From assembly GCF_000495915.1 (NCBI RefSeq), contig NZ_AOFQ01000072.1, positions 62,001 through 126,000 on the forward strand: 64,000 nucleotides of DNA. Reading direction: 5' to 3'. Under the pieces are notes generated by a model. The model was not told the origin of the DNA. It made no database searches and saw only the letters and a list, made by a program, of their open reading frames with translations. The translations under genes were made by a program, and so were the position numbers. The DNA is from Stutzerimonas chloritidismutans AW-1 (GTDB taxonomy: Bacteria; Pseudomonadota; Gammaproteobacteria; Pseudomonadales; Pseudomonadaceae). Below are positions 7,687 through 17,826 of the stretch, one piece after another. The number at the start of each line of letters is the position of its first letter. Position 1 is the stretch's first letter.

Positions 7687-9017
7687 CAGGCCGTTGAAAA
7701 AAGCCAGAGCCCGCGTGGCTCTGGCAAAATGGCGGCCATCCTCTTCTGCCGAAGCCAGCCCAAGCCGATGCGTGGACTCGACCTCAAACAAAACGAGCTG
7801 TTCAGTTATACGACGCTGGAGCAGCGCATCCCGAACGATCACCCGCTGCGTCCCCTGCGAGGCCTGGTCGATACCGTTCTGGCTTCGATGGATCGGGACT
7901 TCGACGGGCTGTACTCCACCCTGGGACGGGCCTCGATTGCGCCGGAGCGGCTGCTGCGCGCCTCGTTGCTGCAGGTGATTTACACCATTCGCTCCGAGCG
8001 GCAGTTGGTCGAGCAGATTGATTTCAACCTGCTGTTTCGCTGGTTCGTCGGCTTGTCGATGGACGAGCGCATGTGGGATCACTCGACCTTCAGCCAGAAC
8101 CGTGACCGCTTGTTCAACCAGGATGTAGCGCGGCTGTTCTTCCAGCGCATCAAGTCGCTGGCCGCATGGTCCGAGTACGCCAGCAACGAGCATTTCAGCG
8201 TCGATGGCACGCTGATCGACGCCTGGGCCTCGCACAAGTCCTTTATCAAGAAGGATGGCGGCGACCCACCGGAGGATGGCACGCGCAACCCCGATGCCGA
8301 CTTCAAGGGCGAGAAGCGCAGCAACGCGACCCACCAATCGACCAGCGATCCCGAGGCCCGGCTGGCGCGCAAGAGCAATGGCGATGCCAGTCGTCTGGCG
8401 CACATGGCCCACACGATGATGGAGCACCGCAACGGTCTGATCGTGGATGTGGAATGCACCGAGTTCAATGGACGTGCCGAGGTAGAGGCGGCGCTGGAGA
8501 TGCTGGAGCGCACGGCCAAGCCGGGCAGCACGGTAGGTGCAGACAAGAATTACGACCAGAAGCGTTTCGTGCAGAGGGCGCGCGAGCTGAAAGTGACACC
8601 GCATGTGGCGCAGAAGCGCAAGGGCAGCGCCATCGATGGGCGCACCACGCGGCATCCGGGGTATGCCGCCAGCCAGAAGATCCGCAAGCGGATCGAAGAA
8701 GGTTTTGGCTGGCTGAAGACGGTTGGCGGCCTGCGCAAGACCAAGCTGATCGGTCGCGCCAAGCTGAGTGCTCAGTTATTGCTGGGTTTCTCGGTCTACA
8801 ACCTGATCCGACTGGGTAGCCTGTCGGGTTGGTGGCGAGGATCGCATGTATAGGGCGAGTTACGCCCAAAAAACGCCGAAAGGCGTGAACGTGGTGCTGA
8901 AACCTGTCAAAAAGGCCTGAAGTCAGGCCTTGTGTGGACTCCGTTAGGCCAAAGCGCTTGAAAAAGCGCCAAACCGGACGGGTTGGGGCAGTTGAAGCCG
9001 AGTTTTTCAACGGCCTG
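7687..9017 (+). mobile_element. IS5-family insertion sequence, complete
   Basis: 1331 bases bounded by 15-bp perfect inverted repeats: CAGGCCGTTGAAAAA at 7687 and its complement ending at 9017. They are flanked by the direct repeat TTAG (7683-7686 and 9018-9021), which fits the YTAR target of the IS5 family. It carries one transposase gene. It lies between rsbR and rsbS, with the transposase facing opposite to the operon. Confidence 0.95.
7768..8853 (+). CDS. IS5-family transposase
   Basis: 361 residues starting MRGLDLKQNELFSY. It has the N-terminal DUF772-type helical domain (about 1-110, HPLRPLR, RLLRASLLQ), then the DDE catalytic domain with FSVDGTLIDAW (first Asp), a VGADKNYD segment (second Asp) and RIEEGFGWLKT (Glu region). 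No frameshift or stop is visible, so the element may be active. The start was chosen at the family-typical MRGLD rather than an upstream ATG 13 codons earlier. Confidence 0.93.
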   Translation: MRGLDLKQNELFSYTTLEQRIPNDHPLRPLRGLVDTVLASMDRDFDGLYSTLGRASIAPERLLRASLLQVIYTIRSERQLVEQIDFNLLFRWFVGLSMDERMWDHSTFSQNRDRLFNQDVARLFFQRIKSLAAWSEYASNEHFSVDGTLIDAWASHKSFIKKDGGDPPEDGTRNPDADFKGEKRSNATHQSTSDPEARLARKSNGDASRLAHMAHTMMEHRNGLIVDVECTEFNGRAEVEAALEMLERTAKPGSTVGADKNYDQKRFVQRARELKVTPHVAQKRKGSAIDGRTTRHPGYAASQKIRKRIEEGFGWLKTVGGLRKTKLIGRAKLSAQLLLGFSVYNLIRLGSLSGWWRGSHV

Positions 9018-9908
9018 TTAGACGGCCTTCGTCACGGTGAGGCCGGAACGGCGCAGGGCCAGGGCCAGGGCGTCGGCTAGGCTGGCCTTGGTGACGATGC
9101 CTTGCAGGTCCAGGCCCAGGTGCACGATGGTCTGCGCGATCTGTGGACGCACGCCGCTGATGATGCAGTCGGCACCCATCAGGCGAATCGCGGTGACCGT
9201 CTTCAGCAGATGTTGGGCGACCAGGGTGTCGACCGTCGGCACACCGGTGATATCGATGATGGCGATTTCCGAACCGGTATCGACGATGCGCTGCAGCAGC
9301 GACTCCATCACCACCTGGGTGCGCTGCGAGTCGAGGGTGCCGATCATCGGCAGGGCGAGCACGCCGTCCCACAGCTTGACCACCGGGGTCGACAGCTCCA
9401 GCAACTCTTCCTGCTGACGCTTGATCACTTCTTCGCGGGACTTCTGGAAGGTGCGCACGGTGTACAGCCCGAGGCTGTCGATCAGCTCGGATACCGCCCA
9501 CAGCTGCTCGGCGAATACTGCCGGCTCATTGGCGTACTCGCTCTGCAGCAGCGCCATCAGCGGACGCTTGATGGCGAAGATGAAGCCGGCGGTCTGTTGC
9601 GAATCCATGCCGAGCAGTGCGCGGCTGCGCGAGAGTTTTTCCAGGTACAGGCGCATGCCGTCCCAGGCCGGACCGTTGATATCGGCCGAGCCGTCTGCCG
9701 TTCCGCTGATCAGCTGACGGATGAAGTCGACGGTCTGCTGGGCCAGTTCTTCGGGCTTGATGTTGTGATAGCCGCCCAGATTCTGCAGGTCGGACTTCCA
9801 GCTGCTGAGCAGTTCGGCCTGATTGCGAGTGATGGTGTCGGTGGTACGTTGCAGCAGGGCCGCCATAGGTCTAGCTCCGGATTTGATTTGATCGTCCATG
9901 TTCACCAT
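9018..9908 (-). CDS. rsbR: Stressosome sensor RsbR (STAS domain protein)
   Basis: 296 residues. Residues 1-155 form a helical N-terminal sensor domain of the RsbR type, and 165-290 a STAS domain (IIDITGVPTVDT, GVRPQIAQTIVHLG). Thr-228 (VDT) aligns with the regulatory Thr-205 of Bacillus RsbR, and the Thr-171 position appears to be Ser-194. These alignments are by eye. The TAA stop uses bases of the IS target duplication. Without the IS it would overlap the rsbS start (TAATG). The start is uncertain: ATG at 9908 or ATG three codons on, where GGTGA lies just upstream. Confidence 0.87.
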   Translation of the reverse strand: MVNMDDQIKSGARPMAALLQRTTDTITRNQAELLSSWKSDLQNLGGYHNIKPEELAQQTVDFIRQLISGTADGSADINGPAWDGMRLYLEKLSRSRALLGMDSQQTAGFIFAIKRPLMALLQSEYANEPAVFAEQLWAVSELIDSLGLYTVRTFQKSREEVIKRQQEELLELSTPVVKLWDGVLALPMIGTLDSQRTQVVMESLLQRIVDTGSEIAIIDITGVPTVDTLVAQHLLKTVTAIRLMGADCIISGVRPQIAQTIVHLGLDLQGIVTKASLADALALALRRSGLTVTKAV

Positions 9909-10062
9909 GGCGCATTAGCAAGAGTAGATATCCACCTTGCTGCGATGTTCCGCGCAGCCGGCCGCAGTCGCCTGCTTTCGGGAAATTCCCGACGGAAACG
10001 CTGGGAGATACTAGCAAATGGATATTAGCCAGGCGTGAGATTCGTTGCGCCCGACTCGCGCC

Positions 10063-10962
10063 TCAGCCAGGCGCCACGGCGTCGATCTGCTCGATAAGCC
10101 ATTGCAGCGCCGAGTCGTTCTGTCGCTGTGCGACGCTGACGATATCCAGCGCGAAGGTGCCGAGATCGAACGGCAGATCGAAGGTTTGCAGCGGTAGCAG
10201 CGTGGCGAAATAGCGCGCCAACTGGGTCGGCAGTACGGCAGCGAGGTCGCTGCTGGCGACGATATGCGCGGCCTGCAGGTAGTTCGGCGTGGTGTAGACA
10301 ACCTTGCGTTCAAGCCCTTGGGCTTCCAGCCACTGGTCGACCATACCGCGGGTCTGGCCACCATGCACCCACAGGTGGCGCAGGCGCAAAAAGGCATCCA
10401 GATCCAGCCCCGCCGTCAGCAGCGGGTGGTCGCGCCGCGCCGCCACCTGCAGCGTCTCGCTGGCCCAGCGACGTACGTGAAAGCGTGACGGCACCTCGAG
10501 AAAGCGCCCGAGCACCAGGTCGACCTCGCCGTTGTCCAGCGCTTCGACCGGCAGCGTCGGCGTCAGGTGCTGGATCGCCAGCTGGATGCCGGGTGCGTGC
10601 TCGGCCAGTCGCCGCATCAGCGCGGGCATGCAGATCAGCTCCACATAGTCGGTCACGGCGATGCGGAAACGCTGGTGGCTGCGCGCCGGATCGAAGGCTT
10701 CGCCAGCAATCAGGCTGTGCTCGATCTGCTGCAGCGCGTGGCGGATCGGTGCTTCCAGGGCCAGCGCCCTTGGTGTCGGCTGCATGGCTCGGCCGGCACG
10801 CACCAGCAGCGGGTCGTCGAGCAACTCACGCAAGCGATTGAGCGCGTTGCTGACTGCCGGCTGGCTGAGCGACAGCCGCTCCGCCGCCCGCGAGACGTTG
10901 CGCTCGCGCAGCAGGGCGTCCAGCACACGGAGCAGGTTGAGGTCGAAGTTGTAGATATTCAT
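10063..10962 (-). CDS. LysR-family transcriptional regulator
   Basis: 299 residues from MNIYNFDLNLLRVLDALL. The N-terminal winged helix-turn-helix reads NVSRAAERLSLSQPAVSNALNRLRELL (quoted as the family signature in two parts: NVSRAAERLSLSQPA and VSNALNRLRELL). The C-terminal substrate-binding fold spans about 95-295. It is divergently placed from the 3-hydroxyacyl-CoA dehydrogenase operon and probably controls it, responding to an acyl-CoA or fatty-acid-type ligand (inference). The start was chosen at MN; an upstream ATG 12 codons earlier would run through a likely LysR box. Confidence 0.9.
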   Translation of the reverse strand: MNIYNFDLNLLRVLDALLRERNVSRAAERLSLSQPAVSNALNRLRELLDDPLLVRAGRAMQPTPRALALEAPIRHALQQIEHSLIAGEAFDPARSHQRFRIAVTDYVELICMPALMRRLAEHAPGIQLAIQHLTPTLPVEALDNGEVDLVLGRFLEVPSRFHVRRWASETLQVAARRDHPLLTAGLDLDAFLRLRHLWVHGGQTRGMVDQWLEAQGLERKVVYTTPNYLQAAHIVASSDLAAVLPTQLARYFATLLPLQTFDLPFDLGTFALDIVSVAQRQNDSALQWLIEQIDAVAPG

Positions 10963-10971
10963 TTGGTGAAT
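10957..10971. promoter_or_regulatory. Possible LysR-type operator
   Basis: ATTCATTTGGTGAAT is a perfect 5-bp inverted repeat with a 5-bp spacer and contains the T-N11-A pattern of LysR boxes. It overlaps the lysR start codon and lies about 95 bases before the divergent dehydrogenase gene, a usual place for autoregulation. Confidence 0.4.
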
Positions 10972-11064
10972 CCGAAACATCACAAGACTAAATTTCAAAA
11001 ATAGTAGCGTCTTCGTCTATGGTTGGTCTCCAGTTTTTCCAGCCTTGCAACGAGGACAGCTGCA

Positions 11065-12303
11065 ATGAGCCAAGACCGCTTCGATATCCAGACCGCCGCC
11101 GTGATCGGCGCGGGCACCATGGGCCGCGGGATCGTCATGAGCCTGGCCAACGCCGGCGTGCAGGTGCGCTGGCTGGACAACAATCCCGAGATGCTGGAAC
11201 AGGCGCTGAGCGTGGTAGCTGACACCTACGCGCACAATGTGCGGCAGGGCCGGATCGACGAGACTCAAGCGGCGGCACGACGCGCCTGCGTCAGCAAGGC
11301 GGCCGATTACCAGGCGCTGGCTGATGTGGATCTGGTAGTCGAAGCGGTCTACGAGAATCTTGAGCTCAAGCAGAATATCTTCCGCGAGTTGGACGGCATC
11401 GTGAAGCCGAGCGGCATCCTTGCCAGCAATACCTCCGCGCTGGATATCGACGCCATCGCCGCAGTCACTGGCCGCCCCGAGCAGGTTGTGGGTCTGCACT
11501 TCTTTAGCCCGGCGCACATCATGAAACTGCTGGAGATCGTCCGCGGCGCGAAGACTTCCAAAGCGGTGCTCGAAGCATCCACCGAACTGGGCAAGCGCAT
11601 GGGCAAGGTCAGTGTGGTCGCCGGCAACTGCCCGGGCTTCATCGGCAACCGCATGCTCGCCACCTATGTGCGCGAGGCGCGGATGATGCTGCTCGAAGGT
11701 GCCTATCCACATCAGGTCGATGCTGCGCTGCAGGGCTTCGGTTTTGCCATGGGCCCGTTCCGCATGTATGACGTGGTCGGCATCGACCTGGAATGGCGCG
11801 CCCGCGAACTGGCCGGCAAGGGCCAGGATGAGGCTGAAGTGCAGATCGACAACCGCCTCTGCGAGCTGGGCCGCTTCGGCCAGAAATCGCGCATGGGCTA
11901 CTACCGCTACGCCGAAGGCAGCCGCCAGGCCGAGCACGATCCGGAAGTGGACGCCTTGGTGCAGCGTGAGTCCGAGCGGCTCGGCTATGAGCGCCGCGAG
12001 ATCGGCTCGGAGGAGATTCTTGAGCGCTGCTTGCTGGCGCTCGTCAACGAAGGCGCGAAGATCCTGCAGGAAGGCATGGCTGAGTCCAGCGCCGATATCG
12101 ACACCGTCTACCTCTACGGTTACGGCTTCCCGGCCGAAGTCGGTGGGCCGATGACCTGGGCCGATCGTCAGGGCCTGCCGGCCATTCGTGATCGCCTGAA
12201 TGCCTTGGGCCAGCAGCACGGCGAGCACTGGAAGCCTGCCGAACTGATCGACAGCCTGGCCACTCTCGGCGGTCGTTTCGCCGACCACAAGAAGGAGGCG
12301 TGA
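11065..12303 (+). CDS. 3-hydroxyacyl-CoA dehydrogenase
   Basis: 412 residues. An N-terminal Rossmann domain has the NAD motif AAVIGAGTMGRGI and LVVEAVYEN...SNTSALDI. The HFFSPAHIMKLLEI stretch holds the catalytic His, and a C-terminal helical domain follows (GNCPGFIGNRM, GPFRMYDVVGIDL, YGYGFPAEVGGP). It oxidises L-3-hydroxyacyl-CoA in beta-oxidation. The protein lacks the enoyl-CoA hydratase domain of FadB. The start MSQDRF has a GAGGA upstream. The stop overlaps the start region of the acyl-CoA dehydrogenase gene, so the two form an operon. Confidence 0.93.
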   Translation: MSQDRFDIQTAAVIGAGTMGRGIVMSLANAGVQVRWLDNNPEMLEQALSVVADTYAHNVRQGRIDETQAAARRACVSKAADYQALADVDLVVEAVYENLELKQNIFRELDGIVKPSGILASNTSALDIDAIAAVTGRPEQVVGLHFFSPAHIMKLLEIVRGAKTSKAVLEASTELGKRMGKVSVVAGNCPGFIGNRMLATYVREARMMLLEGAYPHQVDAALQGFGFAMGPFRMYDVVGIDLEWRARELAGKGQDEAEVQIDNRLCELGRFGQKSRMGYYRYAEGSRQAEHDPEVDALVQRESERLGYERREIGSEEILERCLLALVNEGAKILQEGMAESSADIDTVYLYGYGFPAEVGGPMTWADRQGLPAIRDRLNALGQQHGEHWKPAELIDSLATLGGRFADHKKEA

Positions 12304-12305
12304 GC

Positions 12306-14096
<1,791 letters not shown>

Positions 14097-14121
14097 GTGA
14101 GGTTGGAAGGGCGAGTGCGAC

Positions 14122-14247
14122 AGCCCCTCACCACTACACCTCTCCCCAAAGGGGAGAGGGGGTCGACCGAGTGAGGGCCAGGCCCCGCGGTTGGGCAACA
14201 ACACAGAACTACCCCCTCTCCCTCCGGGAGAGGGCTGGGGTGAGGGC
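14122..14247. repeat. REP-like palindromic element
   Basis: Two hairpins, TCTCCCC-AAA-GGGGAGA (14141-14157) and CCCTCTCCC-TCC-GGGAGAGGG (14214-14234). They are enclosed by a partly inverted outer pair (CAGCCCCTCACC and GCTGGGGTGAGGG). This is the type of extragenic palindrome dispersed in many gamma-proteobacterial genomes. It sits between two genes on the same strand and may attenuate read-through. Confidence 0.6.
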
Positions 14248-14304
14248 GCTTTTTTCACGTTGACTGCCTTTGCCAAAGCCGAATAAAAACAGTCAGGAGG
14301 CAGC

Positions 14305-15468
14305 ATGCATCCGTTCAGCTTTGCCACAACCGCGCAATTGATCTGTGAGCCCGGCTCTTCTCGCCGTTTGGCTAGCCTCTGCAAGGAGCGCGGGGCGCGT
14401 TCCGTATTGGTCGTCACCGATCCGGGCATCACCCGTTTCGGCCTGCTCAATGATGTCTTGCCTGGCTTCGAAAGCGAAGGCTTGGCAGTTGCGATCTACG
14501 ATCAGGTCATCGCCGATCCGCCGGAACACATCGTCATGACGGCGGTGGAGCAGGCTCGGGCAGTGGGAGCCGATCTCATCATCGGTTTCGGCGGTGGCAG
14601 CTCCATGGACGTCGCCAAGCTGGTGGCGTTGCTGGCGCATCCGGCCTGTGCCCAATCGCTGCAGGATATCTACGGGGTCGGCAATGCCAAGGGCCAGCGC
14701 CTGCCGCTTATTCAGGTGCCGACCACCGCCGGCACCGGCTCGGAAGTCACGCAGATCGCCATCATCACCACCGGCGAGACGACCAAGATGGGTGTGGTAT
14801 CGACCCTGTTGCTGCCCGATCTGGCATTGCTGGATGCCGACCTCACCCTTGGCCTGCCGCCTGCAGTCACCGCAGCGACTGGCATCGACGCCATGGTGCA
14901 CGCCATCGAGGCCTATACCAGCGCGCTCAAGAAAAACCCCATGTCCGACCTGTTGGCTCGCGAGGCGCTGCGCCTGCTGGCGGCGAACCTCGACGAGGCG
15001 GTGCACAAAGGCAGCAACCGGGAGGCGCGTCAGGCCATGCTGCTCGGCGCGTGCCTGGCAGGGCAGGCGTTCGCCAATGCGCCAGTAGCGGCGGTGCATG
15101 CCCTGGCCTATCCGCTGGGTGGCAATTTCCATATCCCGCACGGGCTGTCGAACGCGCTGGTACTGCCGCAGGTGCTGCGATTCAACGTCAGCGCGGCGAC
15201 CACGCATTACGGCGAGCTGGCGCCGATCATCCTCGGCGACCGACTGCGCACGGACGACCCTTCGACCTACGCCGAACAGCTGATCGAGGAGTTCGAGCAG
15301 ATGAGCGCACGCGTTGGCCTGCCGACCCGGCTGCGCGATGCCGGCGTGCCGGAGGAGATGCTGCCGCAGCTGGCCAAGGAGGCGATGCTGCAGCAGCGCC
15401 TGCTGGTCAACAACCCGCGCGAAGTCACCGAAGCCGATGCGCTGGCAATCTATCAGGCGGCGTATTGA
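14305..15468 (+). CDS. Iron-containing alcohol dehydrogenase (group III)
   Basis: 387 residues, the family norm. It has the NAD-binding GFGGGSSMDVAK near residue 95 and PTTAGTGSEVT. The metal-binding set spans TGIDAMVHAIEAY (Asp, His), AVHALAYPLGG (His) and FHIPHGLSNA (His). It should interconvert an alcohol and its aldehyde with NAD(P). Its position after the acyl-CoA genes and before a thioesterase suggests a pathway from an alcohol to an acyl-CoA, but this is inference. AGGAGG lies 7 bases before the ATG. Confidence 0.92.
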   Translation: MHPFSFATTAQLICEPGSSRRLASLCKERGARSVLVVTDPGITRFGLLNDVLPGFESEGLAVAIYDQVIADPPEHIVMTAVEQARAVGADLIIGFGGGSSMDVAKLVALLAHPACAQSLQDIYGVGNAKGQRLPLIQVPTTAGTGSEVTQIAIITTGETTKMGVVSTLLLPDLALLDADLTLGLPPAVTAATGIDAMVHAIEAYTSALKKNPMSDLLAREALRLLAANLDEAVHKGSNREARQAMLLGACLAGQAFANAPVAAVHALAYPLGGNFHIPHGLSNALVLPQVLRFNVSAATTHYGELAPIILGDRLRTDDPSTYAEQLIEEFEQMSARVGLPTRLRDAGVPEEMLPQLAKEAMLQQRLLVNNPREVTEADALAIYQAAY

Positions 15469-15501
15469 GCGCCTTTTTACTACTGCACGCGGAAACCACC
15501 C

Positions 15502-15933
15502 ATGCCTGAGCAACCTAAGCACCTGCGCCACGATTACCGGCATTTCCAGCCGATCACCACGCGCTGGCACGACAACGATATCTATGGCCACGTGAACAAC
15601 GTCGTCTATTACGGTTTCTTCGATACCGCGGTGAACAACTATCTGATCCAGCAGGGCGGGCTGGATATCCAGGGCGGTGAGATCGTCGGTTTCGTGGTCA
15701 GCTCCGCCTGCGACTACTTTGCGTCGATCGCTTATCCGGACGTCATCGAGGTCGGCCTGCGGGTGGCCAGGCTGGGCAACTCGTCGGTGCAATACGAGCT
15801 GGCTATCTTCCGCGAGGGTGAGCAGGAGGCCTGCGCCGCGGGCCGCTTCGTGCATGTCTTCGTCGAACGCGCAAGCAACCGTCCCGTCGCCATTCCCGGG
15901 CGCTTGCGCGCCGCGCTGGAAGCCTTGAGCTAA
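15502..15933 (+). CDS. Acyl-CoA thioesterase, 4HBT hotdog family
   Basis: 143 residues. The motif RWHDNDIYGHVNNVVYYGFFDTAV is the active-site region of the 4-hydroxybenzoyl-CoA thioesterase group (catalytic Asp in WHDND, then GHVNN; quoted here only as a description of residues about 22-45). It hydrolyses acyl-CoA to free acid and CoA in the cytoplasm. It begins 34 bases after the alcohol dehydrogenase stop, so the two are likely cotranscribed. Confidence 0.9.
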   Translation: MPEQPKHLRHDYRHFQPITTRWHDNDIYGHVNNVVYYGFFDTAVNNYLIQQGGLDIQGGEIVGFVVSSACDYFASIAYPDVIEVGLRVARLGNSSVQYELAIFREGEQEACAAGRFVHVFVERASNRPVAIPGRLRAALEALS

Positions 15934-15970
15934 CCCGCTCGGCGCATACAGCAGAAGCCGTAAAAACGAG

Positions 15971-16003
15971 ATCGCCCGGAGCGGCTGGGCCGGTCCGGGC
16001 GAT
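15971..16003 (-). terminator. Probable terminator of the glycine-zipper gene
   Basis: Perfect 10-bp stem ATCGCCCGGA / TCCGGGCGAT, followed in the minus direction by CTCGTTTTTA. It lies 43 bases beyond the minus-strand gene and could also stop read-through from the plus-strand thioesterase gene. Confidence 0.65.
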
Positions 16004-16045
16004 GCGGTGGCGCTGCGAGACGGCAATGCCTGCCGTCTGCGGCCC

Positions 16046-16507
16046 TCAGTGATGCTTGTGTTTGTGCTTGTAATGACCTTTGGCTTTGCCTGGATGGCCG
16101 TAGTAGCGGCGATCATCCCGGTAGCGACGGTCACGCCGGTAGTCATCATCATCGTCGCCGTAGGCATTGCCGATCGCGCCGCCAGCGCCGCCGCCCACGG
16201 CTGCGCCGATCAGCCCACCCGTGCTGCCACCGACCTGCTGGCCGATGACATTACCGCCTGCCGCGCCGAGGCCACCACCAATGGCCGCTTCGGTACGGCT
16301 GCGTTTGTCCGCACCGACCATGCCGCCGGCCGCGCCGCCAACGCCGGCACCAATGGTGGCGCCGGTCGAGCCCCCCAGATGCTCTCCCACCACTGAACCC
16401 AGTGCACCGCCAAGCGCGCCGCCGACGGCGGCTTCGGTGTTGCTGCCGGCGAAGGCTGCAGCGCTGAGCAGACTGGTGGACAACAGGAAAATCGAGGCGT
16501 ACTTCAT
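16046..16507 (-). CDS. Secreted glycine-zipper protein with His-rich tail
   Basis: 153 residues with a signal peptide (1-20, AAAFA cleavage). Residues 25-115 are dominated by Gly/Ala repeats of glycine-zipper type (AAVGGALGGALGSVVGEHLGG), which pack as membrane-associating helices. After an acidic DDDDD stretch the tail is basic and His-rich (HYKHKHKHH), a possible metal-binding end. The protein is probably periplasmic or outer-membrane associated and its function is unknown. It is a single-gene unit with its own terminator. Confidence 0.8.
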   Translation of the reverse strand: MKYASIFLLSTSLLSAAAFAGSNTEAAVGGALGGALGSVVGEHLGGSTGATIGAGVGGAAGGMVGADKRSRTEAAIGGGLGAAGGNVIGQQVGGSTGGLIGAAVGGGAGGAIGNAYGDDDDDYRRDRRYRDDRRYYGHPGKAKGHYKHKHKHH

Positions 16508-16703
16508 GGAGTGATCCCGTATGTGGATTGCGCCGCGATCCTCACGTGCCGCTGCGCTTGCGGCAAGAGCGATCCGATGAAATGCGTGATCCGGTTGGCG
16601 TTTGCTAACTATTTGATTTTGCTTAGGAACAAGAGGTGTTTCGAGTGGTCTTAGCTCGCTTGTGGGGCCTGCGCGCAGGGCCTTTACCCGCTCGGAATCA
16701 GCA

Positions 16704-17552
16704 TCAGCCTTGCGCGCGCACCGCTGCGGCAGGGCTGTAGATCCGCGGCGGGCTGTGCTGTGGCAGGGGGGTGAGGGTGAGGGTATGCCGCTGCGCCCAC
16801 TGGGCGGCCAGGCCGGTGGGTGAAGACAGGCTCACCAGCGCTGGAATCCCGGCCCGCTGCACTTTCTGCACCAGCTCCAGGCTGCAGCGGCTGGTGACGA
16901 TCGCCAGACCACCGGCCGCTGCACAGCCGGAGCGGGCCATGGCACCGATCAGCTTGTCCAGCGCGTTATGCCGCCCGATATCCTCGCGGCCCAGGCGGAT
17001 CTCGCCGTTGGCGTCCATGAACAATGCGGCATGCACCGCCCCGCAGTCGCGCCCCAGCGGTTGAAACGCTTCGATACGTTGACGCAGGTCCTGCAACCAG
17101 TGCGAGGGCGGCAGTGGCGCTGCCGGCATGACCGGCAGGCGCGGCAGTGCCTGCTCCAGCGCTTCGACCCCGCAGAGCCCGCAGCTGCTGTTGCCGGGTA
17201 GCTGGCGGCGTTGCTGCTTGAGGCGCCAGAACGCGCGGCTGGCGATGTCCAATTCGGCGCGCCGCGCACTGCCGCTGCCGTGCAGGCGAATGTCGTAGAT
17301 ATCATCCAGCGACTCGACGAAGCCATTGGCCAGGCTGAAACCAACCACGAAATCTTCCAGATCGGCCGGCGAGATCATCATCACCGCCTGGCTCATCCCG
17401 TTGTAGGCGATCGCCAGCGCGCACTCCTCGGCAAGATCGACTGCGCATTGCGCGACATCGTCGATCGGCTGGTAGCAGTAGCGCTGGCTGGCGCCGGCAG
17501 GTGGTTGCGCGGCACTGGCGACGCCGGCATTCAGGCGAGACGGGGCGTTCAT
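16704..17552 (-). CDS. fdhD: Formate dehydrogenase sulfurtransferase FdhD (copy 1, complete)
   Basis: 282 residues. The CxxC pair (Cys-124, Cys-127 in SSCGLCGVEAL) is the persulfide-carrying motif, and GREDIGRHNALDKLIG and IVTSRCSLELVQKVQRAG are FdhD signatures. FdhD passes sulfur from IscS to the molybdenum cofactor of formate dehydrogenase-type enzymes. The start MNAPSR was chosen over an upstream frame extension lacking homology. Most of the gene lies inside the first unit of a 4.2-kb tandem duplication. Only this copy keeps the C-terminal tail (LPQHSPPRIYSP). Confidence 0.93.
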   Translation of the reverse strand: MNAPSRLNAGVASAAQPPAGASQRYCYQPIDDVAQCAVDLAEECALAIAYNGMSQAVMMISPADLEDFVVGFSLANGFVESLDDIYDIRLHGSGSARRAELDIASRAFWRLKQQRRQLPGNSSCGLCGVEALEQALPRLPVMPAAPLPPSHWLQDLRQRIEAFQPLGRDCGAVHAALFMDANGEIRLGREDIGRHNALDKLIGAMARSGCAAAGGLAIVTSRCSLELVQKVQRAGIPALVSLSSPTGLAAQWAQRHTLTLTPLPQHSPPRIYSPAAAVRAQG

Positions 17553-17580
17553 CGGCGATTCGGTCCGGTTAGTGGCCTGT

Positions 17581-17826
17581 TTAGTAGTTCGGTTGGTCAA
17601 TTTCGGCGTCCATGGCCCCGATACTGGGTTGCTGCTCCTCGCCATAGCCCGCTATGACTCGTCGCAGCGCCTTGTCTCGGCCATTTACATCCGAACTTGC
17701 CTCAACCCACTCACCGCACAGGTCACGAGGTCTGACGAGACCGGCGTTCTGCATCGCTGCAACTAGCAGTGCATGCTCGCCGCCGGTGGATAGGTTTATG
17801 ACCCCAGCCGGCTGCGGACGATTCAC
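17581..17826 (-). CDS. Small frame after the hybrid kinase, uncertain
   Basis: 81 codons from a GTG that overlaps the kinase stop as GTGA, an arrangement seen in coupled genes. The product has no family I recognise, no signal peptide and no membrane segment. Codon third positions are less GC-rich than in the neighbours, which argues against it. It may simply be spacer sequence. An identical copy lies at 21818-22063. Confidence 0.3.
   Translation of the reverse strand: MNRPQPAGVINLSTGGEHALLVAAMQNAGLVRPRDLCGEWVEASSDVNGRDKALRRVIAGYGEEQQPSIGAMDAEIDQPNY

Noticed and set aside
7321..8655. A long minus-strand frame joining rsbS to sequence antisense to the transposase
   Set aside because: Only the last 120 codons are RsbS; the rest crosses the IS end and is the complement of the transposase gene.
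14122..14247. Considered as a CRISPR-like repeat or small RNA
   Set aside because: Only two unequal hairpins and no regular spacer pattern; it fits a dispersed REP-like palindrome better.
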